64,000 nucleotides of DNA from Alloascoidea africana (taxonomy: Eukaryota; Ascomycota; Alloascoideomycetes; Alloascoideales; Alloascoideaceae), in the NCBI GenBank assembly GCA_030581615.1, contig JAKTTT010000059.1:1-64000 (forward strand), in the 5' to 3' direction. The position numbers and the translations under genes were made by a program. The first letter of the stretch is position 1. Each line of letters begins with the position of its first letter. Positions 1 to 9,919 of the stretch are shown in pieces. Below the pieces are notes generated by a model. That model was not told the origin of the DNA. It saw only the letters and a list, made by a program, of their open reading frames with translations, and did not search any database.

Positions 1-845
1 TGAATCTGATGAAGAAGGCGTACGACTTGGGAATCAGGACATTTGACACCTCGAACCACTACAGCAATGGGCAGTCTGAGGTCCTTCTGGGCAAGTTTCT
101 GAAAAAGTACAACATCAAGAGGTCCTCGGTTGTCATTCTTACCAAGGTCTCTGGTGTGTCGGACCCTGAGAACAAGCCTTCATTCCAGGAACTTTACAAG
201 TTCATGTCTCGCAACGAGCTCGGAGCCGAGTACCTAAACGAGACGGGCCTTTCTCGTAAAAACATCATGGAGGCAATTGACCGGTCAATTGAGCGACTGG
301 GCACGTATGTGGACGTTTATCAGATCTACCGATTCGACCCCACAACTCCCCAGGAGGAGACAATGAGTGCTCTGCACGATGTGGTCAAGTCGGGCAAAGC
401 GCGCTACATTGGGGCCTCGTGGATGAGAGCGTACCAGTTTGCGCAGTACCAGTTCATTGCAGAAAAGCACGGGTGGACCAAGTTCATCTCGATGCAAAAC
501 TACTATAATCTGGCGTATCGCGAGGAAGAACGAGAGATGATCCCGTTTTGCAAGGAAACGGGAATTGGGTTCATTTCCAAGTCTCCTCTTACTAGACGTA
601 TCCTGGCCCGAGGTCGGCCCAGGGAAATTCCCCCGAGAATCAGCGAGATTGCAGCAAAGAGGGGCGTTTCAATGGCGCAAATTTTAATTGCATGGGCTAT
701 TGCTAAAGGAACAAGCCCAATGCTGGAACTGTTCAACGAGAAGCTCATTCAGGCGGCAGTTGACGCTTTGGCGATCAAACTGACTGATGAGGAATTGGCG
801 TACTTGGAGGAACCCTATGTTCCACAAAATATTGTGGACATGTAA
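1..845 (+). CDS. Aldo/keto reductase, 5'-truncated by window edge
   Basis: NAD(P)H-dependent oxidoreductase of the aldo/keto reductase (aryl-alcohol dehydrogenase-like) superfamily. The frame is open to the left edge (…N-L before the Met at 9), so that Met is probably internal and the true start lies outside. Visible family blocks are FDTSNHYSNGQSE (catalytic Asp and Tyr), LTKV (catalytic Lys), DVYQIYRFDP, GKARYIGAS, the NADPH-side SPL segment and the C-terminal LTDEELAYLEEPYVPQ. The position that normally carries the active-site His (QIHRFD) is Tyr (TAC), so catalysis may be altered. The loop between SPLTRRILARG and EIAAKRGVSMAQ is shorter than in relatives. It converges on ASE1. The family is certain; substrate is unknown. 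Confidence 0.9.
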   Translation, partial: NLMKKAYDLGIRTFDTSNHYSNGQSEVLLGKFLKKYNIKRSSVVILTKVSGVSDPENKPSFQELYKFMSRNELGAEYLNETGLSRKNIMEAIDRSIERLGTYVDVYQIYRFDPTTPQEETMSALHDVVKSGKARYIGASWMRAYQFAQYQFIAEKHGWTKFISMQNYYNLAYREEEREMIPFCKETGIGFISKSPLTRRILARGRPREIPPRISEIAAKRGVSMAQILIAWAIAKGTSPMLELFNEKLIQAAVDALAIKLTDEELAYLEEPYVPQNIVDM

Positions 846-1324
846 ATACAGTAGGTGCTTTCACAAAAAAAAAGTTTTTATTTAGTACTATTCTATCAAA
901 GCATGATCCTGACAGAATTCTAGTCTGATTCATTAGACCCAATGCTTCTGATCCGCAATAGACTTTCCAACAGCCAGTGTTCTTTTTCTCCATTAGAAGC
1001 ATCCCATTCTCCAATTTTTTAGAAAGAATGAATAAAAAGTAAAGTCTCATAAAGTTACTGAGTGTAACGAAGGATGAAAGAAGTGACGCCTAAGGCTGTA
1101 GCTTGTTGGAGGTTCACGAATAATTTTGGGAGGTTTCAATGCTGAAAGAACTGCGCCTACCAAGGCATATCTTTTGTGTCCATCTCTGGGTTTCGTTTCC
1201 CTCTCGTAAAGAGATTACAGACAATTATGCAGTGTGTCTGCTCACCATTGTGGTCTTGAGGGGATGGTAACTGCTTTACCCAAGGTTAACGCCAATGGTC
1301 AAAAACCATTGTTCACTAAGCCCC
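846..1324. other. Intergenic, convergent 3' ends
   Basis: AT-rich gap between the 3' ends of the aldo/keto reductase and ASE1. It has an A/T-rich tract just after the reductase stop, as expected for poly(A) signals. I see no gene. Confidence 0.6.
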
Positions 1325-4201
1325 TTACTCTTGCTCATCGTTCAGCTTTGGAGAATTACTACTCGTCTCTTCAATTCTCTCATTTATTGACACCAATTTA
1401 TCTTTCCGCCATTGAAGGTAGTCAGTTTCTGAATCCAATTGCATTCTCCGTCCTTGTTGATTTTCCTTATTTTCATGGACAGTAACAAGCCCAGTGCCAC
1501 ATTCGTTCTTGATTTTCATGTTTCTATTTCTATTCGAGTTTCCGAGTGTATTATGGGCTGAAGACACATTCAGAACTTGTAACTTTGCCAGTTTCTTCTG
1601 TCGCCATTCCAGATATTCCGAATCCTCTTCGAAACAGCTGCTTGCTATGCTAAGATCGCTCTCCTCTCTGGCATCATAATAAATGTTCACCTGTTGAGTC
1701 TTATTGGATATTGGAGATAGATTGGGAATTGTAGAAGGTCTTAGATTTAACTTTGATGGGCTTGCAACTATTGTGTTTAGCGCTCCAGTTAGGCCACCAT
1801 TATGTTTCTTGGAGGTCAAAGATGGAGAGGATTGTGGTGCATTCACAATGCTGTTCCCAAGTGATAAATCGCGAAACTCATCGTCAGAGTTGTACATTGG
1901 AGAAGATTCAATATATGGCTTTGTTTTACGAACCGTTATCCCATCAAAACCATTAAAGTTTTGAGTCGGCTTTTCCTCGTCCTCTTTGAATATCTCTGCT
2001 AGTGGAATACGAGGAAGCTTGTCAGTTTTAGTTTCATATGGAGTATGACGTGCTGATTTGATAGTAGATAAGCAAGTAGAATCGTCTTGGTTCGCGCAGT
2101 AATTATCTGAACAAACGCTCTGAGTGGATGTTTGTTCTCTACTATTTGAAGGTTCAGAACAACTGTGTTTTTCGTTAAGTTTTGCTCTTTTAAGAGGGGA
2201 TTCTTCTGAAGAGGCTCTTTGCTTGGTATCATCTGGATGCCCAAAAGTCGAGGTTGATGACGGTAAAGGAGTTGAAACGCTATGCCCTTGGTTTTGCAAT
2301 TTTCTGTTCTGAAATTCAGAATCTTTTTCAAAATTGGAGTTGGCGAGACTAGCTTCTTTTCGGATTGGCGACGTCTGCTTAGCAGTTTGAACCTGGTAAG
2401 AATTCATCCCTGATTCAGGATTGCCTGGTTTTCTTGGACTCGCTCTGTGATTGCAAGAGGAAAGTTTACACTCTGTTTCATAAGCGAGTACTGGCGGCGG
2501 AGGCAGATGTTCTTGTTGTACTTGTCTGTTGGAATCTGAAGAAATTTGCCTGCCAACTCTGGATTTGGTTGGCGATTTTTCTCCTGGTCTTGCTTTAGCA
2601 CTAGAAGCTCCCATTCGGGCACTGGTACCAGAACCTGCTCTACTACGACTAGGAGTCTGATGAAGTTGTCGAGAAGATTTGGAGCTTGGACCATTTAACA
2701 GAGTAATATCTTCCAAAGTGACCAAAAAGTCCTTACCATTCACGAGAAACGGACCATCTTCTTTCTCTTTCCAACTCATTAGTTCTTTTTTCAAATCCGC
2801 AATGACTCTTGGCCTTCTTTTAGAAATCTTTTTGCGCATTTGTTCTTCTCGAAGCAATCTTTTTCGGTCATACTTCTTGCCCTTCATTAGCAATCGCTCA
2901 GGGTCCTTCATGCTTTGAGCCAACTCCTCTGCATCTTTTTCGAGCTCAAAAAAAGAATCCACTAGGATTAGGACATGCTTTCTAGACTCGTATAGATCTT
3001 CAAGCCGAGATATCTCCTCTTCGTGAGACTCCAGTGCCAGTTCTGAATAAATTCCTTCCCAAAACGGCTCAAAACAGCGGGTCTCCTCTTTTGTCAAGTA
3101 TAACTTTTGCCATAAACTTGAAATTTGTTCTCGAGCGTCATCTATAAAGAGGTTTATGTACTTCTTTTTCTCTTCTTTTAATCGAGCCAGCTCTCGCTCC
3201 CAATTTGCAATGATTGTTTGTGATAAAGAGCCTGTGTCATTAGATGTTGAAAACTGGGAAAGAAATTCCTCATTTTCTCGTAGTTTCCTCCAATGGTATT
3301 CTACGTCCTTTTTCAGTTTTGTCAACCAATTAGTCCTTTCCTTTGTCTCCTGTTCCAGCTTTGAATTGAGATCTTGCAGCTTTGAAATATCATTCAGTCG
3401 TAACCACTGACGACTTTCTTGGATTCCAAACTGATTACCTTGCAAAATGGCCGAGACATCTATGTCATTTGAAATGCCCACAGAACCCAAAATTTGATAT
3501 TTTTTGACAATTGAGTGTGCGAGTTCTATTACTGTGTCTGTTCTATTGCTCTTCTCCAAATTCAATGTTTGAAGTTCTTTCTCCAGACTTGTTAAAAAGC
3601 TTGCTGAAAGATCCAATTCTGTGCAATGGCGTGTTAGAAAATTGTGTAGTTCGTCGTCTGTGACATTTCCTATCCGTAGTCCTTTTGTTATATTTATTTG
3701 CGATAGCACTTGCGAGTTGACGTCTACCTCATCAAGAGTTTCATAGAGCATGCTTATTTCGCTGTTCAACGACACCAATCTTTCCAACCGAGGCATAAAA
3801 ATGTCAAGGACGGTGGAAATGTTAGACTTTAGCCTCTGCTCAACTTGTAACAAAGGGGGAGATATAGTACAAGAAGCCAGTTCCAGTATTTGGTCCCTCA
3901 AGGTTCCAGATTTATCAGACGTAGAAGACAAGCGCAAAAGTTGATCATCATCGTGGTCATTTATCACTTTAAGCACAAGTTTTGTGTTTTCAGATAGTAT
4001 TTTGCACTTTTCTACCAAACGTTCTCGTTCGTTCGTTGCATTCAACAGTTGCTCTTCCAACGTATTTGAGACCAGGCTGTAAAGGCTCTTTTCTCGATTC
4101 AGTCTCTCGTCATCGGAAATTCCTAGATCATCAAATACGAGTTGCAATTTCTCGAGGATTATGTCCAGCCTAGTGGCTATGAAAGAGGACCGCCTATTCA
4201 T
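1325..4201 (-). CDS. ASE1: Ase1/PRC1/MAP65 antiparallel microtubule bundler
   Basis: A 958-residue MAP65/Ase1/PRC1 family protein, which crosslinks antiparallel microtubules in the spindle midzone at anaphase. The N-terminal half is heptad-rich coiled coil (spectrin-like rod). The family signature DPERLLMKGKKYDRKRLLREE and the basic KKISKRRPRV lie around residues 435-480, and a Ser/Arg-rich, disordered, basic tail follows. A KEN box (residues 912-914, HENKENQQ) fits the known APC/C-dependent destruction of Ase1. The tail carries two copies of a D-x-E-x-YL-x-WR-x-x-KL motif (Tyr863 and Tyr928). Single exon, ATG at 4201. The promoter is the 435 bp up to the bZIP gene. Confidence 0.93.
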   Translation of the reverse strand: MNRRSSFIATRLDIILEKLQLVFDDLGISDDERLNREKSLYSLVSNTLEEQLLNATNERERLVEKCKILSENTKLVLKVINDHDDDQLLRLSSTSDKSGTLRDQILELASCTISPPLLQVEQRLKSNISTVLDIFMPRLERLVSLNSEISMLYETLDEVDVNSQVLSQINITKGLRIGNVTDDELHNFLTRHCTELDLSASFLTSLEKELQTLNLEKSNRTDTVIELAHSIVKKYQILGSVGISNDIDVSAILQGNQFGIQESRQWLRLNDISKLQDLNSKLEQETKERTNWLTKLKKDVEYHWRKLRENEEFLSQFSTSNDTGSLSQTIIANWERELARLKEEKKKYINLFIDDAREQISSLWQKLYLTKEETRCFEPFWEGIYSELALESHEEEISRLEDLYESRKHVLILVDSFFELEKDAEELAQSMKDPERLLMKGKKYDRKRLLREEQMRKKISKRRPRVIADLKKELMSWKEKEDGPFLVNGKDFLVTLEDITLLNGPSSKSSRQLHQTPSRSRAGSGTSARMGASSAKARPGEKSPTKSRVGRQISSDSNRQVQQEHLPPPPVLAYETECKLSSCNHRASPRKPGNPESGMNSYQVQTAKQTSPIRKEASLANSNFEKDSEFQNRKLQNQGHSVSTPLPSSTSTFGHPDDTKQRASSEESPLKRAKLNEKHSCSEPSNSREQTSTQSVCSDNYCANQDDSTCLSTIKSARHTPYETKTDKLPRIPLAEIFKEDEEKPTQNFNGFDGITVRKTKPYIESSPMYNSDDEFRDLSLGNSIVNAPQSSPSLTSKKHNGGLTGALNTIVASPSKLNLRPSTIPNLSPISNKTQQVNIYYDAREESDLSIASSCFEEDSEYLEWRQKKLAKLQVLNVSSAHNTLGNSNRNRNMKIKNECGTGLVTVHENKENQQGRRMQLDSETDYLQWRKDKLVSINERIEETSSNSPKLNDEQE

Positions 4202-4636
4202 TGCTTTTTTTTTGTTCCCGTGAAGCGTGGAGTGCGACGAGTTTGAGTGTGTGAAAGTAATCTATTTCCTGTAGGTTTGTTTACCTTTCTTTGCATGAGT
4301 GACCTGTTTCATCCACGGGAGGTGCTAGGACAACATGACTGCTAGATCTGCGCACCGCGAACTATAATGCCAGTACTAACGCCAACATCTTTAATACCTA
4401 TTCTAGAACAATACACCAACCCTCTAAAGATCCGGGAGAAACCTACATAACTCCAAAGCACTCGGTTCGCGCTCTCAATTTACCAAAAGTATTCCCATAT
4501 GTGACATGTCGATTACCTTGATTAAGTAACGTCTGAAAAAACTATAGAGTGGGTATATCTATGGAGCACAACCAATGCGTCCGTTGCCAAAAATCAGTAT
4601 AATAATAAAGTGGTGTTTCTAATCAATCCAACATAT
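4202..4636. other. ASE1 upstream region
   Basis: 435 bp between the ASE1 start and the 3' end of the bZIP gene, both on the minus strand. It must hold the ASE1 promoter and bZIP terminator. I recognise no specific site. Confidence 0.5.
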
Positions 4637-5677
4637 TCATTCCTTATCTTTACTAGAGGTCCCTTTTGCCCTGTCTCTCAAACTGTTCACAAAGTCAATG
4701 CTCCTCTGCTTGTTCTTCTCAACAACAAGCCCTCTTAACAGTTTGTTCTCCATCTCCAATTCCGTCAGTTTTGCTTGGTACAGCTCTGTTTTCTTTGTCA
4801 GTTCTTGGATGCTGCGTTCCATCTCCTGCTCTCGCAGTTTCTTCTTTATGCGAAATCGAGCAGATGCGGCTGTGTTTCTCCTTCTCTTGTCCTCTTCTGC
4901 AGATATAGATGGCCCTGGTTGATTTATGGCTGTTGGTCTAACAGAGCTCTTTCGCCTTTTGGTGTATTGCGGAGAGGAAGTGTCCACTATGGGACTCGAC
5001 TGTTGTCTTGGACGAGATGCTTGGCTGGGGGTGCTACTACTACTGTTCCTGTCAAAATTTAAGAGGGCGCTAACATGCAGTGCGGAATTGGACTGACTTG
5101 CAGGTCCAACGGCAGAGTCAAAACCAATTGAAGCGTTGTTGTTATTGTTGATTCTAAAAGCACCGGGCTGTCTTAGAGCGGTTGAACCGGAGTCATGATC
5201 GTTTATACCAAAAAGATTGACATCGCTATCGGTAGAAGATAGCAATAACTGCTCGTTTCTGGCAGATTTGGTTCTTGAAGCCTCAGTAACAGAATAGTTT
5301 CTGGGACGGCTGTTTCTGCTACCAGCGATATCATTCTCAGATCCAGTTTTTTTTCTAAATTGGAACTCTCCTTCGCCCATATTGTTCCCAGCAATGGTGT
5401 TAAATTTGGAGTGGGGGGCCACACCGAAATTGCCTTCCATGTCAAAATCTATAAAGCTCGTGTTCTCAAATATTGACAAGTCTTCGGGCTTGATACCCAT
5501 ACCCTTTGTATTTCTACTACTTATATTCTCTGTATTCTTGTTATTGGCATTCCCTCCTTCAGACGAAGACGTGACAGAGCTACTGAGTTTGGGAGAACTG
5601 AAGCCGTTAAAGTCTGAGTCGTCGTATATATGGTTCAAAGACTCCAGCTCGTTCGATCTAGCCATATACTCGGACAT
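4637..5677 (-). CDS. bZIP transcription factor, Cys-3/Met28/Met4 type
   Basis: 346-residue bZIP regulator. The basic region RRRNTAASARFRIKKK (about residues 265-281) is the N-x-A-A-S-x-R form seen in Neurospora Cys-3 and yeast Met28, controllers of sulfur assimilation. A leucine zipper with ELTKKTELYQAKLTELEMENKLLRG spacing follows at about 285-320. The rest is low-complexity Ser/Asn-rich sequence. The ATG at 5677 is the first in frame; the frame runs on upstream without another ATG. It is much shorter than S. cerevisiae Met4 and keeps a canonical basic region, so it can probably bind DNA itself. A TCACGTG element about 435 bp upstream is the site class bound by Cbf1-Met4-Met28, suggesting sulfur feedback. 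Exact orthology (MET28 versus a Cys-3-like MET4) is unresolved. Confidence 0.85.
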   Translation of the reverse strand: MSEYMARSNELESLNHIYDDSDFNGFSSPKLSSSVTSSSEGGNANNKNTENISSRNTKGMGIKPEDLSIFENTSFIDFDMEGNFGVAPHSKFNTIAGNNMGEGEFQFRKKTGSENDIAGSRNSRPRNYSVTEASRTKSARNEQLLLSSTDSDVNLFGINDHDSGSTALRQPGAFRINNNNNASIGFDSAVGPASQSNSALHVSALLNFDRNSSSSTPSQASRPRQQSSPIVDTSSPQYTKRRKSSVRPTAINQPGPSISAEEDKRRRNTAASARFRIKKKLREQEMERSIQELTKKTELYQAKLTELEMENKLLRGLVVEKNKQRSIDFVNSLRDRAKGTSSKDKE

Positions 5678-7063
5678 TATTGTCTTTTGCAAGAGAGGGT
5701 CGCTCTTCTCTCTAGTGGGGTTCTTTATACTTGCTCCTTCTGTTTTTTTTAATTCTTTTTAGCAGAAAGAATGCACTGGTTTCGGTATCTTGAACACTAT
5801 AGAATCCAATCTTTTGACAATTTAATTACAAGACACTTTGTGCAACAATCTTTTCAATTAGCAAAAATCTCTTTGCAATTCAACAAGCCAGGCAAGTAAA
5901 TTTGGAAGCTGGATGATAACAAACAGGTAAAATATAAAAATGAGGAGAGATAACAGGTGTACAAACAGTTAGCAGCATAAAAGAGTCGTAGCGTAGACTT
6001 TATAATTTTGGTCCGATAAAGCAGCCCCCCGTCCCTAGGCTAGTCCGGTAGCTCGTTTGATAAGCAGCATGACAATTTCCATTTGCTCAACTGCCGCATT
6101 TTGGTCCAATTTCACGTGCGATGAGACGATTGCGATTGGAGCTGGAGTTGATTGAGTTGATCCGGCTTCTCCCAGGACTCGTTTTACCCGGAGAGCAGCG
6201 CTGGATGATTCTTCTCGCAGCGGCTGATATCCGCAATGAGGGCGAGCAATTGGTGCCAAATGTGGCTGGCTTGAGTGCCTGTTTGTTCGCAGTAGCTCAT
6301 CATCGCAGGCAACTAGAGAGCCCAGTTTCCCAAAGCGGCAAGGCGTTATGTTGTGGAAGTAGGGTAAATCTGTCAGGTACGAAAACAAGCATGGCAAGCT
6401 TTATATCCCAGTACTGGGGTGCTATCCAGATATGTGATATAGCAACAATTTTGCTCGGAAAATATAATTTTTAAGTTTATTCAACCTTTTTTTTGCTTGG
6501 TTCAGTGTTGACTTGGGTCAAAAAAACGCCGTCTAGGGCTGCAAGGCAATTGTTCCTGTAAGGACTAATGAGCTAGAAAGTTAATCCACTTGTGATGGGT
6601 CTTGTTTGCTGAGAACTGCTATAGTGGATCTTTGAGCATGAGTTCAGGTAAGCGGATCAACTGAAAAATCGAAAGAATGTTACAGGAACGACAGTAATTA
6701 TCAGGAGCTTAAGCCAACAAGGATCAACCGTAAATAGTTAGTAGTTCAAAACTCAGGAATCTCTATTGAGCTTAGTAATTACTCCACACCGAAAGATGAC
6801 GAGCAAGAAAGGAGACACAAAATATCATGGATATCTGGAAATAAGGGTGGAATTGTCAGACTATCGTGACCTGGAATCTTGGTTTTGAAAAACATTTTCA
6901 GGTTATCATTTTTCTATTATACAAAATAAACGAAAACTAAACAAAGCAAAGCTGGTTTGACAGACCCAAGTGTCTTTTCGTGGATTTTCCTGCTTAACAA
7001 TACCAGTATTAAAGTTAATCAAGAGAAAATTAAGGAGAGTAAAAAAAATTAAAAACAGAAGAT
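5678..7063. other. Promoter region of the bZIP gene / AXL2 3' flank
   Basis: 1.4 kb without a supported gene. Overlapping open frames on both strands at about 6035-6474 have no recognisable homology or domain. The part nearest 5677 is the bZIP promoter and contains the TCACGTG element. A pyrimidine tract lies around 5740-5760. Confidence 0.5.
6112..6118. promoter_or_regulatory. TCACGTG (Cbf1/Met-type) element upstream of bZIP gene
   Basis: TCACGTG at 6112-6118, about 435 bp upstream of the sulfur-type bZIP start. It is the core site of Cbf1-Met4-Met28 in S. cerevisiae MET promoters. The sequence is exact; its use here is inferred. Confidence 0.45.
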
Positions 7064-9919
7064 TTAAATAAAAGCAGAACCCGCTGAAAGACTATGACTT
7101 ATATCTTTTGATTGTGTCATATCTGGATCGGTTTTGTCAGTCCTTGAACTCTTAAAGACGTGGATGGTTGGAATGTTATTATTGCTACTCTGAACTTTAC
7201 TCTGCATAGAGCTCAACCGTTTCGATCTCAAGCTGTGGTCTGTATTCGTTTTATCTGAGAGCGCTTTTGAGCTTGACCGCCGTGGGAACTGATACCGCAG
7301 AGAAGAAGAGTTTGTGCTTGGTTCGAAGTAAAAATCATCTTCAGGGACGGGGTCTGCCAGAGACAATATGTGTGAAGCGAACGATTGGTCATCTTCGGTT
7401 AAAGAGTCTGATCCTCCCGTGAAGGAAGTAGCATTGGTATAAAAACTATCGTCATTTTCGTTCGGGGTGTCTTCCATATTTAGGTATGAATCATATCGTT
7501 TCTCTGGCGTACTTAGGTCTTCTTCGATAACACAAGCGAGGTACGAATTTGATGTCCCAGTTTGAGTCTCAGATTTTGACGAGTTTCTTTGACCCATTTT
7601 GTACACCTCGTCTGGCTCAATTTCAGACCCTGAGTAGTCGCCAATGCTATCCACATTGCTCAAGGTTGGCTTATGATCTTCTCTCCCAATGGTTCTCCAG
7701 GATGAACCCGACGAATCTCTTGTTAGAGAGCTTGAGCTTTCAGTAATATTGTCCATATTACGCATAGCGGGCAGTTCTTGTCCGGTACTATCCAGTCTCT
7801 TCACATTTCCTGAATTGTACTCCATGGGCATTGAAACTGCTCTTTCTTCACCAGCCAAGTTGGAAGGAGTTCGGGGCATGACCTCAGAAGCATCCTGGTT
7901 GTTTACTATTCTCATACTGAATAATTCGTCTGTTGAAATAGTAGCCAGGGAGTTTAACGAATCTCCCTTACGCCATCTCTTTTCAGACTCCACTTTTTGT
8001 CGCCAGGAGTTCTTTGGTGTCGTCTCTTTTTCTGTTTCAAGATAACCCTGTTGATTCTGTGAGGTCATTGTTGAAAGAACAGCAGGACTAACCAGTGGAC
8101 TGTTGGTGTTTGGATCCCCACTGGTCGTTATTAAAGCATCTGTGCTTCTCGCCTCAAAGATGTCCCGGTAACCAAACTTGTTTTGACTTTTGTTCATGGC
8201 AACATTCACAGGTGTTTTAAGAGTTGGCACGGTGTCTGTGCTTGCTGACGCCAAGGAGGACTGTTCATGCCCATCTGGATTGGAAGTTACTGGCGTCGCC
8301 TTCATAGACGTTGCATTTGGTTCATTGGCAGGATTTCCCAACATCGGATGCGAAATGTGTCTATGAATATTGTCGCTACTTCCACTGGGTGACATTCCTT
8401 TTTCACCATCGCTCTCCTGGTCTTGTTTGTTTTTCCGGCGATTCTTACAACAGAAAAAGAGGATCAGACCCAACGCTACTAAAAATACCACGGGGAGTAT
8501 GACGCCAAGACAGATGGCCAAAGTTTTGTTGGACTTCTTTTTGTCCGAGTTGCCACCATTTCCAGAAGTATGCGTAGCTGATGATGACGAGGAGGCGGTG
8601 CTTGAAGCTGAGGACGAGGTGCTGGTAGACGTGGTAGATTTGGCGACCCCTGCTATTTGGAACGATAACGTATCTGATTTATCGCCGCTCTTTGCAGTTA
8701 AATCAATATCTGCTCCTTTAAAGTCGGCAGGTACAGATCCGTAGAACGTACGGTTATCATTGTTGAACGATAGCCAGGATTCTGTCTCGTTTGACTTGAA
8801 GCTTAATTCAACATCCTTTTCTGGTACAGCAAAATAGGTGGAAGGGATGGTATAGCTGAACCAGCTATCTCGCGTGGCATTAACCGTATCAATCACGTTT
8901 GAAGTAAAGATAGAAGACAATATTTCCATAGAAAAAGGAATGAATACTCGGTTTTGAAATGTGTCTGAAATTGTCACATTAAAGCTGATTTTCTGAGAGG
9001 TGGAAGGCGCAGTGCCTGTCAAGACGTTTTTCTCTAGCGTTAACCAGGAAACATCACTGCTGTTCACAGCCGTGAGTTCCATGGAAGAGATATTGGAAGA
9101 GGAAATCTCATTACCATCGTAGAAAACGTTGTCCATTGAGATTTCGTAAGAGAATTGGCTTCCAACAGTTGCATTCAATGGGATTGATTTCGAGACGTTT
9201 GTGCTTATTTGATGAGCACCAACTATTAGTTGGAACCCAGTCTCAACCCCAGTGTATCCTGGGAAGTCGGTCCCAATAAGTGAAAAGTCATAGATGATAG
9301 AAGGGGCAATTTGGGAGTTTACTACCGGCGCCTGGCCATAAAATCGCAAACCCTCCCCGTCAAAATTTATCCAGCTAGGTAAGGGTGAATGAGAACCTGT
9401 CCGTCCGTAGTAAGCTTCTATTGGCTTATCTGTGGGGACAAAAGTATCGTGGGATAGCTTCAGGTCAAAGTTTTCACCGGGAACAAGGACCAAGCCTATA
9501 TGGCCATCGGTTTTGCCAAATTTTGATATCTGGGACGCGATAGTATTGGTACTAGACAATTTCGGGGCAGCTGCCATAGTGACCAATATAGACGAATTTG
9601 CTGAAGTGCTTCCAGTGCTATCGGTTCCAATGAGATCGAACCAAACCGTGTCTTGAGCCGCGCTTATTGAAGATGGTGTACCTGACAGTGTAAGCGATGA
9701 CGGGTCAAACGAGAGCCAGCTGGGTAGCCCGTCAGCAGATAATGTCACGATTCCATCATTCGACCTGAACGTGTCGGCAGCCAGTGTATATGAGTACTCG
9801 AAACCAACCCGAGCAACCGGTGGGAATTGGTCTTCCAAGGGGAAAGAGATAGACGGGGCCGAAACAACGACCGAAGCCCCAAAGAACGATGAAAACGCAA
9901 GAATCTTCTTTAACCCCAT
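7064..9919 (-). CDS. AXL2: Axl2-like cadherin-domain bud-site protein
   Basis: 951-residue single-pass membrane protein. A signal peptide (residues 1-20) is followed by repeated cadherin-like (CADG) modules with the PSWLSF and LTLSGTP pattern at about 22-115, then at 130-235, 245-335 and 340-425. A Ser/Thr-rich stalk lies at 427-452 and a membrane helix at about 467-490, followed by the basic stop-transfer KNRRKNK. The 460-residue cytoplasmic tail is Ser/Asp-rich. This order matches Axl2/Bud10, the axial bud-site landmark that binds septins through Bud3/Bud4. Many N-x-S/T sequons are present. Single exon; ATG at 9919 gives the signal peptide directly. Confidence 0.9.
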   Translation of the reverse strand: MGLKKILAFSSFFGASVVVSAPSISFPLEDQFPPVARVGFEYSYTLAADTFRSNDGIVTLSADGLPSWLSFDPSSLTLSGTPSSISAAQDTVWFDLIGTDSTGSTSANSSILVTMAAAPKLSSTNTIASQISKFGKTDGHIGLVLVPGENFDLKLSHDTFVPTDKPIEAYYGRTGSHSPLPSWINFDGEGLRFYGQAPVVNSQIAPSIIYDFSLIGTDFPGYTGVETGFQLIVGAHQISTNVSKSIPLNATVGSQFSYEISMDNVFYDGNEISSSNISSMELTAVNSSDVSWLTLEKNVLTGTAPSTSQKISFNVTISDTFQNRVFIPFSMEILSSIFTSNVIDTVNATRDSWFSYTIPSTYFAVPEKDVELSFKSNETESWLSFNNDNRTFYGSVPADFKGADIDLTAKSGDKSDTLSFQIAGVAKSTTSTSTSSSASSTASSSSSATHTSGNGGNSDKKKSNKTLAICLGVILPVVFLVALGLILFFCCKNRRKNKQDQESDGEKGMSPSGSSDNIHRHISHPMLGNPANEPNATSMKATPVTSNPDGHEQSSLASASTDTVPTLKTPVNVAMNKSQNKFGYRDIFEARSTDALITTSGDPNTNSPLVSPAVLSTMTSQNQQGYLETEKETTPKNSWRQKVESEKRWRKGDSLNSLATISTDELFSMRIVNNQDASEVMPRTPSNLAGEERAVSMPMEYNSGNVKRLDSTGQELPAMRNMDNITESSSSLTRDSSGSSWRTIGREDHKPTLSNVDSIGDYSGSEIEPDEVYKMGQRNSSKSETQTGTSNSYLACVIEEDLSTPEKRYDSYLNMEDTPNENDDSFYTNATSFTGGSDSLTEDDQSFASHILSLADPVPEDDFYFEPSTNSSSLRYQFPRRSSSKALSDKTNTDHSLRSKRLSSMQSKVQSSNNNIPTIHVFKSSRTDKTDPDMTQSKDISHSLSAGSAFI

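Noticed and set aside
6035-6474. Two overlapping frames of about 120 codons in the bZIP promoter
   Set aside because: They lie on opposite strands of one stretch, have no homology or signals and odd composition.
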